Positions 28,431 to 36,995 of a stretch of 64,000 nucleotides of DNA are shown in pieces (the first letter of the stretch is position 1; every line of letters starts with the position of its first letter). The notes below the pieces were generated by a model. That model made no database searches. It saw nothing but the letters and a program-made list of their open reading frames with translations, and had not been told where the DNA came from. A program made the translations under genes and the position numbers. Where the stretch lies: positions 495,973-559,972 of the forward strand of contig VTEF01000002.1 of the NCBI GenBank assembly GCA_008180335.1. The letters run 5' to 3'. The DNA comes from Priestia megaterium. Lineage in GTDB: Bacteria > Bacillota > Bacilli > Bacillales > Bacillaceae_H.

Positions 28431-29036
28431 ATGTTTAATAGATGGCTGGGGAAACAATTAAGCAATCCAAAAGGGATGTTCTCTAAGTGGGTGGGAACTT
28501 ATATGGCAAAAGGCAATCAACAGGCTAACCAATGGACGATTAGCTTATTACAGGCTGCCCCAGAGGATTGTATTCTTGAGGTCGGAACAGGGAACGGTAC
28601 AGCGATTCACTCGATTCTTGAAAAAAACAAGGCAATAGAAAATGTATATGGTATTGATATCTCAGCTTCTATGGTGAAGGAAGCGATGAAGCTAAACGAA
28701 ACATTTATTCGAAATAACCGAGCAGAGATTATGATTGGAAGTGTTGAAAGCATCCCTTATGAAACAGAATCCTTTACGAAAGTCTATACGATTCATACTG
28801 TTTACTTCTGGCCGGATATTGAAAAAGGATTGCGCGAAATTCATCGGGTTCTTAAGCCGGAAGGAAGAGTTTTTATGACATTTACTTTAAGCGACCAGCT
28901 CCAGCAAATGAATCATACAAAGAATTTTTCGAGGTACTCTCCACATGATCTTGAGCGTTTGTTAGAAAAAACGGGTTTTAGCCATGTGGATATCAACACG
29001 CAAACGCCTTTTTGCTGCATATCAGCTGAAAAGTAA
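28431..29036 (+). CDS. Class I SAM-dependent methyltransferase
   Basis: 201 residues. Motif I is EVGTGNGTAI near residue 50, with an acidic partner VYGIDIS and post-motif VLKPEGRVFMTF: the UbiE/Methyltransf_11 pattern. The N-terminal NPKGMFSKWVG start resembles small Bacillus methyltransferases acting on small molecules. AGGGG precedes the ATG. Substrate unknown. Confidence 0.85.
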   Translation: MFNRWLGKQLSNPKGMFSKWVGTYMAKGNQQANQWTISLLQAAPEDCILEVGTGNGTAIHSILEKNKAIENVYGIDISASMVKEAMKLNETFIRNNRAEIMIGSVESIPYETESFTKVYTIHTVYFWPDIEKGLREIHRVLKPEGRVFMTFTLSDQLQQMNHTKNFSRYSPHDLERLLEKTGFSHVDINTQTPFCCISAEK

Positions 29037-29247
29037 AACTTGGTTTACTTCATTGAGCTATATACAGTCTAATCAACAACGCTTATAATTAAATGAAATT
29101 ATTGGTGATAAATAACAAATTTTAAAGAGAACCGCTTTACTATATAAAAGTATTAATCTCCTCAGGGCTGAGGGGAAGTGAGTAAGACGAGTTAATGTGA
29201 AACAAACTTCTTTCACTCGTAGTTCAACAAGTGCAGGGGGAATCGAT

Positions 29248-29676
29248 ATGATAGATCGAATCAATGGTTATCTTTTAGCAATGGAGCACCTCAACCATTT
29301 TACCAATCATGGATATACGTTTGTATTTGAGGAAATTCCGCAAACGGAAACCATTGAAAAATCGTTAAGAGCTTATTTTGGAGATGAATATGGCAACCAT
29401 GTTTTATGTTTAGATTATCAGAAGCGATTAACAGAAGTATTGCAGCAGTGGTTTTTTGAACGGGAAGCGGAGTATAAGCGGAAAGATCATACAGCTTTTA
29501 CAGAACAGGATGGACGCGTTCATGGATTTTTAGAGCTTTTGTTCACATTTGTTAATGAAGCTAACCTGAATGTTTATGAGGTTGAGAGCAATTGTATTTG
29601 GCATTGCTACACGCAATATTTTATATTTGAAAGCCAAAGCAAGTTATTTGTATTAGAATTAGGGGTAGACGATTAA
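29248..29676 (+). CDS. Hypothetical 142-residue protein
   Basis: Start at ATG 29248 with AGGGGG 7 nt upstream; an earlier in-frame start at 29197 lacks one. Soluble, acidic, rich in aromatics (FFEREAEYKRKDHTAFTE, NCIWHCYTQYFIFE). No family recognised. A CCTCAG/CTGAGG hairpin lies in its leader around 29160-29174. Confidence 0.65.
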   Translation: MIDRINGYLLAMEHLNHFTNHGYTFVFEEIPQTETIEKSLRAYFGDEYGNHVLCLDYQKRLTEVLQQWFFEREAEYKRKDHTAFTEQDGRVHGFLELLFTFVNEANLNVYEVESNCIWHCYTQYFIFESQSKLFVLELGVDD

Positions 29677-29709
29677 TGTAAGATTTCAAGGTGAGGAGAG
29701 GCTTGAAGG

Positions 29710-30132
29710 ATGTATGAATTGAAAACAAAAGAAACTGATCACAGTGTAATTGAGTTTATTGAAACGGTGGAAAACGTTAAAAAACGTGAGGATGCCTATA
29801 AATTATTAGATATTTTTACAGAAACGGCAGGTTATGAAGCAAAGATGTGGGGGCCGAGTATTATCGGGTTCGGTTCTTATCATTATAAATATGAATCTGG
29901 CCATGAAGGAGATGCGCCGCTAGTCGGCTTTTCACCTCGAAAAGCAAAAATCAGTTTGTATTTTGCAACAGGCGATACAAAACGAGAGGAATTGCTAAAA
30001 GACTTTGGCAAACATACAGCAGGAAAAGCATGCGTCTATATCAATAAAGTAGCGGATATTGATGTGGAAGTGTTAAAAGCATTAATTCATCAATCGGTCA
30101 CGTTTTTACAAGAAAAGTACCCTGATCGTTAA
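29710..30132 (+). CDS. DUF1801 domain-containing protein
   Basis: 140 residues with the DUF1801/YdhG pattern: an N-terminal helix pair, KMWGPSIIGFGSYHYKYESG in the centre and a C-terminal LIHQSVTFLQEKYP helix. Members are small cytosolic proteins of unknown activity with an SRPBCC-unrelated alpha/beta fold. AGGAGAGG lies upstream. Confidence 0.88.
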   Translation: MYELKTKETDHSVIEFIETVENVKKREDAYKLLDIFTETAGYEAKMWGPSIIGFGSYHYKYESGHEGDAPLVGFSPRKAKISLYFATGDTKREELLKDFGKHTAGKACVYINKVADIDVEVLKALIHQSVTFLQEKYPDR

Positions 30133-30219
30133 TTGATGGCAACGGACACTGCGCTGTCTTTTCTTGTTCATTAACTAATCGTTTTAGTGAAATATTCTTA
30201 TTATTATATTGAATAGTCG

Positions 30220-30276
30220 AAAACCTTCCTCCTGCCTATGAAACAACGGTCAGCAACGGTTTTGAAGGTTTTCTTG
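30220..30276 (+). terminator. Probable terminator after the DUF1801 gene
   Basis: AAAACCTTC / GAAGGTTTT arms enclose 35 nt, then TCTTG. The long loop makes it weak. The rest of 30133-30430 shows no gene. Confidence 0.45.
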
Positions 30277-30434
30277 TCTGGCTGACGATTGTAGTTCTGG
30301 CATGTTTAGACTAGAGCGGAGCAGTGTTTTTGCTGGTTATACAAAATAGGAATATTTTGGAATAGGTAAAATAGTCTCCTTGTTTCCGTTCTTAGAAGAA
30401 GATAAAATATAGTTAACACCACAGGCGCTTTTGG

Positions 30435-30469
30435 TGATTGTCCTCTTGAACAAGAAAGGAGGACAATCA
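30435..30469 (+). promoter_or_regulatory. Hairpin sequestering a ribosome binding site
   Basis: TGATTGTCCTC (30435-30445) pairs perfectly with GAGGACAATCA (30459-30469). The right arm includes the GAGG of the AAAGGAGG site (30455-30462) for the TTG start at 30471. The fold would hide the site and repress translation. Confidence 0.7.
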
Positions 30470-30470
30470 T

Positions 30471-30647
30471 TTGAACTTTTTAGACATGTTAACTCAAATG
30501 AATACCTTCTTAGAATTAGTAAAAGACCTGCCTGCATGGATAAAAGCTATCATATTGATGTTTGTTTTAATTTATTTTGGCTTTAATTTAAATCTGAATT
30601 TAACGATACGATCGAAAGACAAACAAAAAGAAGAACCCAAAAAATGA
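30471..30647 (+). CDS. Small membrane protein, 58 residues
   Basis: TTG start 8 nt after AAAGGAGG. An amphipathic N-terminus (NFLDMLTQMNTFLELVKDLP) is followed by one membrane segment (IILMFVLIYFGFNL) and a Lys-rich tail (KDKQKEEPKK). The layout resembles small holin-like or toxin-like peptides, but no known family is recognised. The hidden ribosome binding site suggests tight translational control. Confidence 0.6.
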   Translation: MNFLDMLTQMNTFLELVKDLPAWIKAIILMFVLIYFGFNLNLNLTIRSKDKQKEEPKK

Positions 30648-30813
30648 CTCCCTCTGCATTTAAGACGATCCCACTAATTCGCTACACTTTGCCCGCTAAA
30701 ACAAAACGCAGCAATTTTTAAAACGAAATTGTGTTTGTTACTAATGTTCAAGGTGGCTTTCACCAAAAGCTGAACATCTAGAAAAGTTTTAAAGGGAAGA
30801 GTTGTATGTAGTG

Positions 30814-30906
30814 ATGTTGATTATAAAGATTATTTGGCAGCCGACTGAATCTTTTCTGTTTGTACTTGCCGGATTAATTGCTAGAGAACAAATTCTTTTC
30901 AATTGA
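30814..30906 (+). CDS. Hydrophobic peptide ORF, 30 residues
   Basis: ATG 30814 with an AAAGGGAAGAG stretch about 15-20 nt upstream. Sequence begins MLIIKIIWQPTESFLFVLAG; one hydrophobic segment. A strong terminator follows within 10 nt, which supports a short transcript ending here. Weak evidence for translation. Confidence 0.35.
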   Translation: MLIIKIIWQPTESFLFVLAGLIAREQILFN

Positions 30907-30915
30907 AGATCACAC

Positions 30916-30945
30916 AAAAAGGTGCAGATTGATGCACCTTTTTAT
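30916..30945 (+). terminator. Rho-independent terminator
   Basis: AAAAAGGTGCA GATTGA TGCACCTTTTT, perfect 11-bp stem. Confidence 0.92.
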
Positions 30946-31113
30946 TTTTGCATAATGAAACGTGTGCTGAGTAGATACATGTATTAGTTTTATATCCATT
31001 AAATAGTTTAATTTCTAAAAATAGTATATCATCATTTCCGGGCGTATATTAAAATAAGGTATACGCGTCCTTTAGATTATAAAGGTTAATTTTAGAGAAA
31101 AAGGTGTAATCAT

Positions 31114-31652
31114 ATGGTTCATGAACGAAAATTTCTAGCTGCAGGTATTAGTTTGGTACTAATCGTTTTTATATTGAATTTACCCTTTCTACACTCACTA
31201 CCACTAGGAAACTATTTCTTTACTAAACTAGGATTGCCTGTTTATGGAAATGAAGAAACGATGACAGGTATTCACTATGTCGGTGTAACGTGTACAGGTT
31301 TGCTACTCATAGGTTTAGGTTTTATTAATCGAGCGTTAAACAGACATAATGTGAAAGTGGTAATTGCTGCAGCAATTATTAGCTTGGCAGGGCCGGTGTA
31401 TATCGTGAATGCAATGCAACGGACGATTTTATCAGGTATTTATGCAGTTTCTTATGACCAGGAAAATAGCCGTTGCGAATTTACACTAAATGAAGCGGAA
31501 CAGCGCCTTTAATTGCCACTGACTATCATAATTCTTCTGTCCGGGTTGCTATTTATATCATCATAACCGGCATGATTTCTTTATTGACAGTTTTAGTTAT
31601 GCGCAAAGATAATGGCAGTGATATTGATCAGCATGAGAAATCCGCTATGTAA
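31114..31652 (+). pseudogene. Frameshifted membrane protein gene
   Basis: From ATG 31114 (AAAGGTG upstream) the frame runs 132 codons with three membrane segments and stops at TAA 31510. A different frame stays open from just upstream of that stop to TAA 31650. It supplies what looks like the missing last helix and tail (IATDYHNSSVRVAIYIIITG, then MRKDNGSDIDQHEKSAM). A one-base indel near 31490-31510 explains both. No family recognised. Confidence 0.6.
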
Positions 31653-31685
31653 AAAATATTATTAAACAGCTAGGGAGTGAGCAAG

Positions 31686-32675
31686 TTGTTATTATTAAAT
31701 GAACAAATGATTCGAGAGTTATACACGATGGAAGATTGTATCGATGATGTGGAGAAAGCGTTCTTCTATGGAACAGAGGGGAAAACAGTTGCCCCTGTAA
31801 GGCTGTCAGTGCCTCATGAAAAAATGGAGGCAGAAACATTATATATGCCTTCATATATCGAGCCTGAAAATTACACAGCCGTTAAAATTGTAAGTATTTT
31901 TCCTCATAATAAAAATGAAGGCAGAAATGTTCTTCAAGGCATGATTTTGCTGACAAATGCGCTGACTGGTGAACATGTTGCGCTGCTTGACGCTAGTTAC
32001 TTGACAGTGTTGCGAACAGGTGCATCGAGCGGAGTGGCTACAAAATATTTAGCAAGAGAAAATGCAAAGGTATGTGCAGTATTAGGCTGCGGTGCACAGT
32101 CTTTAGGGCAAATTCAAGCGGTGATGGCCGTAAGAGAGCTAGAACAGATTATTCTTTATAACCGAACTGTTGAAAAGGCAAAAGTTTTAAAAGAAACATT
32201 GCAGAAGTTATTTCCAAAATGGAAAGGGACGATTACGGTTCAAGCTGATGCAAACGAAGCTGTTAAAGAAGCGGACATTGTCATTTGCAGTTCAAAATCA
32301 ACAACGCCTCTATTCGATGGCAATATGTTAAAAGCAGGCACGCACATTAATGGCATTGGCTCCTACCAATCTCATATGCAAGAAGTCGATGTGCAGACAT
32401 TGTACAAGAGTAATAAAGTAGTCGTGGATACAATCGAGGGAGCTCTTCATGAAGCTGGTGATCTACTTGTACCGATAAAAGAAGGATTATGGAATTCGGA
32501 GTCAATCTACGGAGAAATTGGTGAGATTGTTTGCGGTCAAAAAGAAGGACGAACGAACGAGGATGAAATCACATTTTATAAAGCGGTTGGCATTGCTTAT
32601 TTAGACACAATGGTAGCAAAAAGCGTGTATGAAAAAGCAATGAAACAAGGAGTAGGAGCAACTTTCACTTTTTAA
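31686..32675 (+). CDS. Ornithine cyclodeaminase / mu-crystallin family protein
   Basis: NAD(P)-dependent family covering ornithine cyclodeaminase, archaeal-type alanine dehydrogenase and imine reductases. Rossmann motif VLGCGAQSLGQ near residue 121; substrate-side residues in LRTGASSGVATKYLA and INGIGSYQSHMQEVD. TTG 31686 is chosen (AGGGAG with 8-nt spacing, giving MLLLNEQ); GTG 31677 abuts the site. 329 residues, normal for the family. The actual reaction cannot be decided from sequence. Confidence 0.88.
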   Translation: MLLLNEQMIRELYTMEDCIDDVEKAFFYGTEGKTVAPVRLSVPHEKMEAETLYMPSYIEPENYTAVKIVSIFPHNKNEGRNVLQGMILLTNALTGEHVALLDASYLTVLRTGASSGVATKYLARENAKVCAVLGCGAQSLGQIQAVMAVRELEQIILYNRTVEKAKVLKETLQKLFPKWKGTITVQADANEAVKEADIVICSSKSTTPLFDGNMLKAGTHINGIGSYQSHMQEVDVQTLYKSNKVVVDTIEGALHEAGDLLVPIKEGLWNSESIYGEIGEIVCGQKEGRTNEDEITFYKAVGIAYLDTMVAKSVYEKAMKQGVGATFTF

Positions 32676-32714
32676 ATCGTCCTACGTATGGAGAAGTTCA
32701 AAAAATGAAACTTT

Positions 32715-32757
32715 AAAAAATCACCTTCGTATTTAGAGACAGGAGGTGATTTTTTTC
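32715..32757 (+). terminator. Rho-independent terminator
   Basis: AAATCACCT / AGGTGATTT stem followed by TTTTTTT. Confidence 0.8.
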
Positions 32758-32963
32758 TGTAGAATAAATTACGTTTATTGCACCGGATTACTTAAGGAAG
32801 CTATCATCATGAAAGAACAGCTGTCTGTTTGGATAAGGGAATTAGAATCAACACTCGTATCGGCTAATTTTGCCAGCAGAGGATTAATTTAAAAGAAATA
32901 CGACTGTTTGTTCACTTTTCGTCATATGGATAAGTTATAGACAAATGATGAGGAGGAGAAACA

Positions 32964-34289
32964 GTGAGTGAGTCGTTTTATTCGCCGTTTATAAGTGAAG
33001 AAGGGAAAAAGCTGACGATCGCTGAAATTTGTTTCTCTGATGTCGAAGTAATGGTAGCAAAGCAATTAGAGGAAGGATATCAGCTTGAATTTAAGCGAGA
33101 AGTCAGCTCGACGGTAAAAAGAAAAATCCCAAATATCATTGCGTCATTCGCAAATGAAATGGGAGGATGGCTCATTTTTGGTGTTGATGAAGATGATCAT
33201 TCGATTAACTTGCTGGAGCGGAAAGAGTATGAGCTGTTTATTCATAATATGTTAAAAGATGTGGCTAACCCCATCCCGCGCATTTTTACACGGTTTTTAT
33301 CACCGGAAGATAACCCCGAGCATGGTGTATTCATTATTTGGATTCCAGAAGGCCTTCATCCTCCATATATGTCATATGGGAAAATTTATCGCCGAATTGG
33401 CAGCGGAACGTCACCGATTTCAGAAATTGATGACCGCTATCACTTAGATCGTTTATATCAAAAGTCTGAAGATCGGATGTTGCGTTTAGAAGAATTTTGT
33501 ACGAAAGAGTTATCGATCTATAATCGAAGATGGCCTGTTCACGGGAAAGGCTATATTCATTATGGAATGTGCAATATGTATGTCATGCCGATTTATGATT
33601 TGCATTTGCTTGAGCAAATGGATGAAGACCGGCTAAAGCAATATATTTTATCAAAATCGAATGAACCGAAAAGCTACAGCGTTCATGACGATGTAAAAAT
33701 GAATGTGCATATGCCGTTTGTAAAAGCCTCCTATTCAGCAGAATCGATTATTTTTCGCAGCAGTGACGTGATAGATTCCTATGACAAAACGATTGCCTGG
33801 GAACAATTTTTTAACGGGGCGGCAAAGTTTCATATTCCCATTCCGTATGTGGAAGATATGGATGAAGTAATTTCTGTGTTAAAAGAGTGTGTACCCAATT
33901 ACGTCGAGGAAACAATTTTTGAACAGTTTCAATACATCGATGGCCAAATCTTTTTCATGTCATTACTAAGCTGTTTTGGAGAATACATTGATTGTATGAC
34001 GCAATTGAATACGGAGTTAGAAGACATGATTGTAGTAATTGATTTAGAAAATGTACGCAACGACGTGCTGTATTTTCAGCACGGTACCTATCAATCCTTT
34101 TTGCGGGAAGAAGGATTGGTATTTTCAGATAAGGAACAATATCGGTTTAATAAGTCATTTCGTGCGACAAAGTTAAAGGAAAAGCATGGTGTGTCACTGT
34201 TTCAATACGTCGATTATATTATTAATGCATTTGGGCTATCTAAAAATCAAGCGATGGATTTTCTTATTCAATCATTAAATGAATCGTAA
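32964..34289 (+). CDS. AlbA_2 (Schlafen-like) domain protein
   Basis: 441 residues from GTG 32964 with AGGAGGAG upstream. An N-terminal AlbA_2 domain (about 22-140) carries the typical ESxxxEFKRE-like entry (EGYQLEFKREVSST), the ASFANEMGGWLIFGVDE core and the GKIYRRIGSGTSPIS end. The C-terminal two-thirds is unrecognised. AlbA_2 proteins are putative nucleic-acid-binding or ATP-binding regulators, some in defence contexts, but no partner genes support that here. Confidence 0.85.
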   Translation: MSESFYSPFISEEGKKLTIAEICFSDVEVMVAKQLEEGYQLEFKREVSSTVKRKIPNIIASFANEMGGWLIFGVDEDDHSINLLERKEYELFIHNMLKDVANPIPRIFTRFLSPEDNPEHGVFIIWIPEGLHPPYMSYGKIYRRIGSGTSPISEIDDRYHLDRLYQKSEDRMLRLEEFCTKELSIYNRRWPVHGKGYIHYGMCNMYVMPIYDLHLLEQMDEDRLKQYILSKSNEPKSYSVHDDVKMNVHMPFVKASYSAESIIFRSSDVIDSYDKTIAWEQFFNGAAKFHIPIPYVEDMDEVISVLKECVPNYVEETIFEQFQYIDGQIFFMSLLSCFGEYIDCMTQLNTELEDMIVVIDLENVRNDVLYFQHGTYQSFLREEGLVFSDKEQYRFNKSFRATKLKEKHGVSLFQYVDYIINAFGLSKNQAMDFLIQSLNES

Positions 34290-34390
34290 AAATATGTAAA
34301 TTTTTTTAGCAATTAGTAACATTTATACAATTTTTTGAAAAAATATGATACTATCTATTTTAGAGTAAAAGAGGATATGTAGAGGTCTAT

Positions 34391-34490
34391 CCTTTGTATT
34401 GCTCACTTGCAATGGAGTAAGCATCATGCCGATAGAGAAAGGGGACTCTATTGGCATTGCGATGATGGAACTTTGTAAGACACAAGGGGA
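34391..34490 (+). ncRNA. Structured leader RNA, unknown class
   Basis: Three stems fit a three-way junction. P1 pairs CCTTTGT (34391-34397) with ACAAGGG (34482-34488). P2 pairs GCTCACT with AGTAAGC (34401-34422, one mismatch). P3 pairs ATGCCGATAGAG with CTCTATTGGCAT (34426-34457, 12 bp with one G-U), extended by CATC/GATG across a bulge, and has an AAAGGGGA loop. The P1 3' strand overlaps the ribosome binding site of the 34502 ORF. It matches no riboswitch class I know; cis-regulation is inferred. Confidence 0.6.
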
Positions 34491-34501
34491 GAGAAGTTAG
34501 A

Positions 34502-34645
34502 ATGAAAAAGTTTGCATCCATACTGCTCATCGTTGTTGCATTAGCTGGACTCGGAGGGGTATGTGCTGCTTATTATCATTTAGAGCAGCAAAAAGAAGCA
34601 TCTGAAAAACTCGTCACTTATGAGGGGACGTACATAGCGCAGTGA
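34502..34645 (+). CDS. Small membrane protein, 47 residues
   Basis: ATG 34502 preceded by AAGGGGAGAG. One N-terminal membrane or signal segment (FASILLIVVALAGLGGVCAA) is followed by a short polar tail (YYHLEQQKEASEKLVTYEG). Not recognised. It lies directly under a structured leader and before a strong terminator, so it is probably the only product of that transcript. Confidence 0.65.
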   Translation: MKKFASILLIVVALAGLGGVCAAYYHLEQQKEASEKLVTYEGTYIAQ

Positions 34646-34671
34646 AAGTAGTTCACGGTGCAAAAAGGGGA

Positions 34672-34715
34672 AAAGTGAAGCATAAGGTAATAGGTACCTT
34701 ATGCTTCACTTTGTT
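34672..34715 (+). terminator. Strong bidirectional terminator
   Basis: AAAGTGAAGCATAAGGTA pairs perfectly (18 bp) with TACCTTATGCTTCACTTT around ATAGG; shared with the convergent dehydrogenase gene. Confidence 0.92.
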
Positions 34716-35641
34716 TAGGTTTTGCTAGTATGATCCAACGTTATGACCACATTTCCCTTTTTGTGTCCTTTTTCTACATATCTATGAGCCTCGGGAATTT
34801 GTTCGAGCGGATAGCGTCTATCTATGACCGGTTTTAGCTTCCCTGTCTCAGTGAGTTCTTTAAGGAAAATTAAATCTTCAGTTAGTTCCTTTGCTATCCC
34901 TTGCCCTTCAACTGATACGTATTTCCCGTTCGGAGTCAGTGCTTTCTTGCAATTTGATTTTGAGTTTTTCCCAACTGCATCAAAGATGATATCGTAAAGC
35001 TCTCCTCTTTTCGTAAAATCCTCTTGAGTGTAATCAATTACCTTATCTGCGCCCAAAGATTTCACCAATTCTAAATTTGTGGTGCTGCATACCCCGGTAA
35101 CTTCTGCCCCAAAGTACTTGGCGAGCTGTACCGCAGCAGTCCCTACGGCTCCCGAAGCTCCATAGATAAGAATTTTTTGTCCGTTCTCGATGTTTCCTTT
35201 TCTAAGAAAATGCAATGCTGAAGTTCCCCCGAAAGGAACGGCAGCGGCTTCCTCATAAGTTACATTGACAGGTTTTATTGCTATTAATCCATCTTCACGC
35301 AGACATGTGTACTCGGCGTAAGCACCAAAACTCATTCCAGTTAACGCAAAAACCTGGTCGCCTTTTTTGAAATTTTTTATCTTTTTTCCTATTGCTTCAA
35401 TTTCTCCTGCCAATTCCACTCCCAATATAGGTTTTCTTGGTTTTCTGAGACCTAAGAATATTCGCATGAGGATCCAGTACGGGATAGGACAGTTGAAACT
35501 TCGAACCCTGCAGTCCCCGGATGTTACTGTTGTTGCATGAATTTTTACCAGTACCTCATTGTCCTTTGGTGTAGGTTTTTCTGCCTCTTTGAGCTGAAGA
35601 ACATCGGGTGATCCGTATTTTGTACATACAATTGCTTTCAT
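34715..35641 (-). CDS. Medium-chain NAD(P)-dependent oxidoreductase (quinone oxidoreductase type)
   Basis: 308 residues of the MDR superfamily: an N-terminal GroES-like domain ([25 protein letters not shown]) and a Rossmann domain with [20 protein letters not shown] near residue 155. Catalytic-zinc ligands are absent, placing it with zinc-free quinone oxidoreductase or enoyl-reductase types. NADPH is the likely cofactor. Substrate unknown. Confidence 0.88.
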   Translation of the reverse strand: MKAIVCTKYGSPDVLQLKEAEKPTPKDNEVLVKIHATTVTSGDCRVRSFNCPIPYWILMRIFLGLRKPRKPILGVELAGEIEAIGKKIKNFKKGDQVFALTGMSFGAYAEYTCLREDGLIAIKPVNVTYEEAAAVPFGGTSALHFLRKGNIENGQKILIYGASGAVGTAAVQLAKYFGAEVTGVCSTTNLELVKSLGADKVIDYTQEDFTKRGELYDIIFDAVGKNSKSNCKKALTPNGKYVSVEGQGIAKELTEDLIFLKELTETGKLKPVIDRRYPLEQIPEAHRYVEKGHKKGNVVITLDHTSKT

Positions 35642-36024
35642 AACTCTCCTCCTTCATTCCTTTGCTTTACTATACAAACGGCATTGCACTGGTAATCAAA
35701 CTAGAAAGAATGTCTGCAACGAAGATCAACTGCATTTTATAGGTTGTATACCTAAAGTAAAATACTCTTCCTTTGATAGAGTATATTATAAATGAAGCTA
35801 CAAATTGTCAGCTGCAATATAAAACTGCTTTGATAATGAAACTGAAGCGATTAAGTCTAAGGCAAAACCGGAGAATGTTATTTTTTTGTTTTAATTACGA
35901 TTTATGAACTGCGAAAAAAATCACAAAAAAATGAAAAATACACTTTTGGCTTAGGAGGTTTGTCCAAACTCTTTTATTTATAGTGAATACACTATTTTAT
36001 AAATAGAAAGGAAGGTGATAATCA
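35642..36024. other. AT-rich intergenic region
   Basis: About 380 bases between divergent genes. Near its right end ATTTATA / TATAAAT arms enclose ATAGTG / CACTAT (35977-36005), an inverted repeat just before the ribosome binding site of the 36025 gene. No clear sporulation-sigma promoter was identified. Confidence 0.5.
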
Positions 36025-36348
36025 ATGGGAAGAAACCGTGAAAATGGCAACGGAAACAACGGTTCAGATACAAGATTTACTATTCCTAATACTAATACTA
36101 ATACAAATGACGTAGATAATGACAATGATGTAAGAAATTTCGACCGGAACACAAACGTTGCTAGAATTGATGGAAGCGGAAACGCTAACGTGGACTTTAC
36201 GATTGATGTAAATTCAGATTCACGTGCAAGAACTCAAGCTGACCAAGATCAAGACCAAGATCAAGACCAAGATCAAGATCAAACTAACGATCAAGATCAA
36301 ACAAATGAACAAACAAACACTCAAACCAACGAGCAAAACGACGAGTAA
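36025..36348 (+). CDS. Asn/Asp/Gln-rich low-complexity protein
   Basis: 107 residues. An Asn-rich start with TNTNTN is followed by GSGNANVDFTIDVNSDSRA and then a near-pure Asp-Gln tract (about eight DQ units) with TNEQTNTQ repeats. The DNA tract is a GAYCAA minisatellite, 36240-36300. GGAAGGTGAT precedes the ATG. The composition and the paired gene at 36440 suggest a surface, spore coat or exosporium-like structural protein, an inference only. Confidence 0.75.
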   Translation: MGRNRENGNGNNGSDTRFTIPNTNTNTNDVDNDNDVRNFDRNTNVARIDGSGNANVDFTIDVNSDSRARTQADQDQDQDQDQDQDQTNDQDQTNEQTNTQTNEQNDE

Positions 36349-36366
36349 TATTAAAATCTAAAACAG

Positions 36367-36415
36367 ATAGTATAGGCGATGCTAACTTCGGTTGTCTACC
36401 GCCTATACTATTGTT
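36367..36415 (+). terminator. Hairpin after the 36025 gene
   Basis: ATAGTATAGGCG / CGCCTATACTAT perfect 12-bp stem with a long loop and a short T-rich tail; terminator or processing hairpin. Confidence 0.6.
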
Positions 36416-36439
36416 TACTATAAAGAGTAGGAGTAGATT

Positions 36440-36760
36440 ATGGAAAGCTTAAATGATCATCACCTTTTAAAGCCGGTAAATTCACCTTTAACTGATTTAC
36501 AATCCAATCAATCAGAAATTAATGATAGCGGGAATTCCGATGTAGACGTTAGTGTGAACGTCAATGTGGACACCATGCCGATTGCGTTTGTCATGCTGTA
36601 TTCTTTATTAGCTGCAAACCAGATCACAAACGAAGAATTTAACAAAGCATTAGAGCAATTGCAGGCATTCCAGCAGAAGAATAAACATTCCTCTTATATT
36701 GACACCATGAACGACACATCAAAAGTAAAGATATTTAATCAATACAAAAAGAAAAGATAA
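36440..36760 (+). CDS. Hypothetical protein paired with the Asn/Asp-rich gene
   Basis: 106 residues. The central NDSGNSDVDVSVNVNVD segment parallels GNANVDFTIDVNSD of the upstream protein. It is followed by a hydrophobic helix (PIAFVMLYSLLAANQ) and a helical, Lys-rich end. The D-V-alternating strand plus hydrophobic segment recalls CotX/CotW-type spore coat proteins, though the match is loose. The stop codon lies inside the downstream terminator stem. Confidence 0.7.
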   Translation: MESLNDHHLLKPVNSPLTDLQSNQSEINDSGNSDVDVSVNVNVDTMPIAFVMLYSLLAANQITNEEFNKALEQLQAFQQKNKHSSYIDTMNDTSKVKIFNQYKKKR

Positions 36761-36787
36761 ATCTCTTACAGAGGTTTATCTTTTTTT
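36756..36787 (+). terminator. Rho-independent terminator overlapping a stop codon
   Basis: GATAAATCTCT / AGAGGTTTATC stem then TTTTTTT; the TAA of the 36440 gene is in the left arm. Confidence 0.85.
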
Positions 36788-36995
36788 GTGAAGAATTTGA
36801 ATGAAAAGCATGGAAGAACAAAGAAGTGCTGAGTTTAATTGACTTGCCACTTTTAATTATGGAGAAAGAAGGATGGAAAGCAAGTTGTTTCATCGCGTTG
36901 AAATCTACATATTTCTTCTAGATGAAATCATTGAATGGTAGGAGTGGTTTTTTTACGAGAGTAGGAGATGGAAAATACTAAAGCAAGGAATAAGG

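Noticed and set aside
32810-32893. 27-codon frame starting MKEQLSVWIRELEST
   Set aside because: Only a poor ribosome binding site; no conservation can be judged.
32964-34289. Anti-phage defence system around the AlbA_2 protein
   Set aside because: Neighbours are an ornithine cyclodeaminase-like gene and a small membrane protein; no effector or partner genes were seen.
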